Positions 62,891 through 64,000 of a stretch of DNA of 64,000 nucleotides are shown piece by piece (the stretch's first letter is position 1; each line of letters begins with the position of its first letter). Location: positions 1-64,000 of the forward strand of contig NZ_BBWW01000001.1 of assembly GCF_001485215.1 (NCBI RefSeq), in the 5' to 3' direction. The notes beneath the pieces were generated by a model. That model was not told the DNA's origin and did not search any database. It was given only the letters and a program-made list of their open reading frames with translations. Source of the stretch: Leptolyngbya sp. NIES-2104 (GTDB lineage: Bacteria > Cyanobacteriota > Cyanobacteriia > Leptolyngbyales > Leptolyngbyaceae). A program made the position numbers and the translations under genes.

Positions 62891-64000
62891 TGACTGACGT
62901 TTTATCTAACTCTGAGCTTGGGAACTTAACCACGATCGCGAATGTCGATCGCGCCGCTTATTACACAAATTTGCTCAATTTGCGATCGACAAACACCGCT
63001 TTCCAGGAGATTCGCGATCGCGCTTCGGCATCAGTTCACGATCGAGAAATTCCCTCGACTCGCAATGAGGAATGGCGCTTTATTGATCTCTCTGGATTGC
63101 TCACGCTCACCCTTAAAGCCGCTGAACCTGCGAACTTAAGCTTTCCGCAGATTGAATCTTTTCTACTACCAGAATCGGTAAATTCTCGCTTAGTGTTTGT
63201 GGATGGCGTTTTTGCTCCAGATCTATCTTCGGTTGATGACTTACCAGATGGCGTGATTGTAAGCAATCTCGAAACGGTTGCCCAATTGATGCCATCGCTC
63301 AAAGATACGATCGCAACTTTGCCCGGAGACGATGAAGTTTTCACAGCGTTAAACACCGCCAGCTTGAGTGATAGCGCGATCGTTTTCGTTCCTAGAAACC
63401 AAGATGTAGAAGTTCCAATTCAGCTTTTGTTTGTCGCGACCCAGGCAGAAAGTCTGATTCAGCCTCGTGTTTGTGTGATTGCGGAAACGGGAAGTCGCCT
63501 AACATTAATTGAAGACTTTGTGAGCTTGATGGATGGCGCTTATTGCACCAATGCAGTGACGGAAATCGCGATCGCAGAAAATGCAGAAGTTCGTCATACT
63601 AGAGTTCAGAGGGATAGTACCGAGTCCTTTCACATTGGTAAGACTGCTGTTTCGCAAGCGAGAGACTCTCGTTATTCGATCGCTACAATTCATCTCGGCG
63701 GCAAGGTGTCACGACACAATCTAGAGATTTATCAGACGGGTGAGCAGACTGAGACCACGATTAATAGTTTGACGGTGATTGATGAGAATCGTGTAAGTGA
63801 TACTCATAGTCTGCTATCGCTAACGAAGCCCTATGGTGTGGGTCATCAGGTGAATAAGACGATTATTAGCGATCGTGCTCATGCCATCTTTAACGGTAAG
63901 GTCTTTGTTCCCCAAGCTGCACAGCAAACCGATGCCCGTCAGCTTAGCCGCAATTTGTTGTTATCTCCGAAAGCTAGAATCGATACAAAGCCTCAGTTAG
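62887..64000 (+). CDS. sufD: Fe-S cluster assembly protein SufD (partial, runs off the window)
   Basis: 371 codons seen. It starts at ATG 62887 or ATG 62890 (the ATGATG overlaps the sufC TGA), opening [13 protein letters not shown]. Landmarks are [15 protein letters not shown] in the N-terminal domain and [19 protein letters not shown]-like and [20 protein letters not shown] segments of the beta helix shared with SufB. The reading frame is still open at the last base, so the C-terminus is missing from this window. Confidence 0.95.
   Translation, partial: MMTDVLSNSELGNLTTIANVDRAAYYTNLLNLRSTNTAFQEIRDRASASVHDREIPSTRNEEWRFIDLSGLLTLTLKAAEPANLSFPQIESFLLPESVNSRLVFVDGVFAPDLSSVDDLPDGVIVSNLETVAQLMPSLKDTIATLPGDDEVFTALNTASLSDSAIVFVPRNQDVEVPIQLLFVATQAESLIQPRVCVIAETGSRLTLIEDFVSLMDGAYCTNAVTEIAIAENAEVRHTRVQRDSTESFHIGKTAVSQARDSRYSIATIHLGGKVSRHNLEIYQTGEQTETTINSLTVIDENRVSDTHSLLSLTKPYGVGHQVNKTIISDRAHAIFNGKVFVPQAAQQTDARQLSRNLLLSPKARIDTKPQL

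Noticed and set aside
1-64000. tRNA, rRNA and riboswitch genes
   Set aside because: I looked for the usual T-loop, anticodon and conserved rRNA segments by eye and saw none. A tRNAscan or Infernal search could still find a divergent one.

Overview
This window is chromosomal DNA from a filamentous or Leptolyngbya-like cyanobacterium. The evidence is the very high density of the HIP1 octamer GCGATCGC on both strands, and a gene set typical of oxygenic phototrophs: both chains of ferredoxin:thioredoxin reductase, SufR and the suf operon, CcsA, KGK and DUF3122/DUF3124 proteins, a beta carbonic anhydrase, a CrhR-like helicase and a Sll1377-like glycolipid synthase. No rRNA, tRNA, CRISPR array, intact transposase, integrase or prophage is visible. 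The species cannot be fixed from the sequence alone.

Layout. 0-13 kb holds an SSB-like protein, a GH57 glucan branching enzyme, a DUF3124 lipoprotein, a leftward stress-like cluster (SDR oxidoreductase, small acidic protein, DUF2231 and DUF2993 proteins), a PAS histidine kinase, FtrV, a PP2C phosphatase fused to a kinase-like N-terminus, and an NfeD/SPFH membrane pair. 13-16.5 kb is a small accessory islet: a PD-(D/E)XK-like protein, a duplicated 3' end of the adenosine deaminase gene, a PIN toxin-antitoxin pair, an AAC(3)-I-like acetyltransferase, and then the deaminase gene itself. 16.7-29.7 kb carries ccsA-KGK-tilS, an aldo/keto reductase, glyS, a decayed UPF0175/DUF3368 module, carbonic anhydrase, a degenerate histidine-kinase-like protein, a cyclic-peptide-type ABC exporter and a GAF-GAF-PAS adenylate cyclase. 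29.7-34 kb is one 1442-residue two-partner-secretion adhesin.

34-55 kb is mostly housekeeping: a glycolipid glucosyltransferase, MltA, a cupin, an HlyD-type adaptor, RimO, a DEAD-box helicase, a DnaQ-like exonuclease, a photolyase/cryptochrome, a CDF transporter, GuaA, CbiD, RNase HI, a GT2 enzyme, a GntR regulator and an ABC-2 permease pair. 55-58.9 kb is again accessory: an Rpn-nuclease remnant, a C26 peptidase, a small protein with a retropepsin-like protease, a pair of mutually exclusive long hairpins, a surface protein interrupted by a run of ten G, and a DUF433/PIN-like module. 58.9-64 kb is the suf locus: divergent sufR, two perfect CAAC-N6-GTTG operators 40 bp apart, ftrC, sufB, an unexpected aspartic-protease-like gene, sufC, and sufD running off the end.

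How the genes connect. The most coherent system is the suf locus, where the Fe-S sensor SufR probably controls Fe-S assembly together with one of its clients, the 4Fe-4S subunit FtrC. The most unusual features are the clan AA protease between sufB and sufC, the islet bounded by 91-bp copies of the add 3' end, and the poly-G tract in the signal peptide of a secreted protein. Three toxin-antitoxin-like modules, one of them internally deleted, mark the accessory segments.
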